Below are positions 6,825 to 6,871 of a stretch of 6,871 nucleotides of DNA, piece after piece. A model generated the notes under the pieces. It did not search any database and was not told the DNA's origin. It was given only the letters and a program-made list of their open reading frames with translations. Numbering within the stretch: the first letter of the stretch is position 1; each line of letters opens with the position of its first letter. The translations under genes and the position numbers were made by a program. Origin of the DNA: JBEEPE01 sp964489645 (GTDB taxonomy: Bacteria; Verrucomicrobiota; Verrucomicrobiia; Chthoniobacterales; Chthoniobacteraceae); contig CAZAZT010000164.1 of the NCBI GenBank assembly GCA_964489645.1, positions 1 to 6,871 on the forward strand, read 5' to 3'.

Positions 6825-6835
6825 GCGGATCCCGC
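6825..6835 (+). other. Small hairpin after the radical SAM stop
   Basis: GCGG (6825-6828), loop ATC (6829-6831), CCGC (6832-6835), starting 14 bases after the TGA at 6808-6810. No T-run follows. It contains one of the few CCC triplets on this strand. Alone it is weak. It is the third hairpin in the window found between a stop codon and the next start. Confidence 0.25.
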
Positions 6836-6849
6836 TTGGGGGGAGGGGT

Positions 6850-6871
6850 ATGGATACATCGAGACGTGAGT
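6850..6871 (+). CDS. 5' end of a probable Tat-exported protein (cut by window end)
   Basis: ATG at 6850 reads Met-Asp-Thr-Ser-Arg-Arg-Glu, then a codon beginning with T before the window ends. Ser-Arg-Arg-x followed by a T-starting codon (Phe and Leu are possible) fits the Tat consensus SRRxFLK placed right at the N-terminus, as in many Tat-exported enzymes of PVC bacteria. A GGGAGGGG purine tract at 6841-6848 precedes the start, though its spacing (about 3 bases after GGAGG) is short. Codons ACA and AGA are unusual for this G-ending window. The gene lies 39 bases after the radical SAM stop on the same strand. With only seven codons, neither the family nor the reality of the gene can be settled. 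Confidence 0.45.

Noticed and set aside
6834..6842. GCTTGGGGG shared with the sequence just before the hydrolase ATG (4063-4071)
   Set aside because: GCTTGGG also occurs inside coding sequence (near 3698 and 6563) and is expected from the G-rich background.
6366..6869. 167-residue Gly-rich + strand frame over the radical SAM 3' end and into the last gap
   Set aside because: Low-complexity Gly/Val/Ala composition, no domain, and most of it overlaps the conserved DUF4080-type C-terminal region in another frame.

Overview
The window holds four complete protein-coding genes and the first codons of a fifth. All are on the + strand and tightly spaced (33, 27, 54 and 39 bases between my chosen boundaries). 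In order: an ABC-transporter ATPase of the LolD/MacB type (94-777), a very long FtsX/MacB-type permease (811-4044), a Tat-exported serine hydrolase of the beta-lactamase/penicillin-binding fold (4072-5199), a B12-binding-domain radical SAM protein of the DUF4080 type (5254-6810), and a fragment at 6850 starting MDTSRRE, which looks like another Tat-type N-terminus. I see no tRNA, rRNA, CRISPR array, insertion sequence or phage gene.

The organism is a bacterium, most likely of the PVC group (Verrucomicrobia or Planctomycetes). That is inferred from the permease: its N-terminus and a central block (EEYWKRYRGTPKVF, then a GRAMWRNRWGD stretch) resemble the giant two-FtsX-domain permeases I associate with those phyla. 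Tat-exported enzymes and DUF4080 proteins are also common there. I cannot name a genus.

The most striking property is base composition. The coding strand is extremely G-rich and C-poor: hand counts give 37 G and 7 C in 2101-2160, and 24 G and 4 C in 5341-5400. Codons end overwhelmingly in G (TTG, GTG, GCG, GGG, CGG, ACG, TCG). C-ending codons are scarce and concentrated before a codon beginning with A. This bias creates long false reading frames on both strands. It also makes the few C-containing inverted repeats stand out. Three small hairpins lie just after the stops of the permease, hydrolase and radical SAM genes, and none lies between the two transporter genes.

Functionally, the ATPase and permease form one ABC system acting at the cytoplasmic membrane, with unknown substrate (lipoprotein or lipid extraction, or macrolide/peptide export, are typical for the superfamily). 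The hydrolase follows closely but may have its own promoter and be leaderless. The radical SAM gene has no evident link to transport. I see no convincing new multi-gene system. The points worth checking are the compositional asymmetry, the hairpins, the promoter-like hexamers placed six bases before two ATG codons, and the poly-G tracts.
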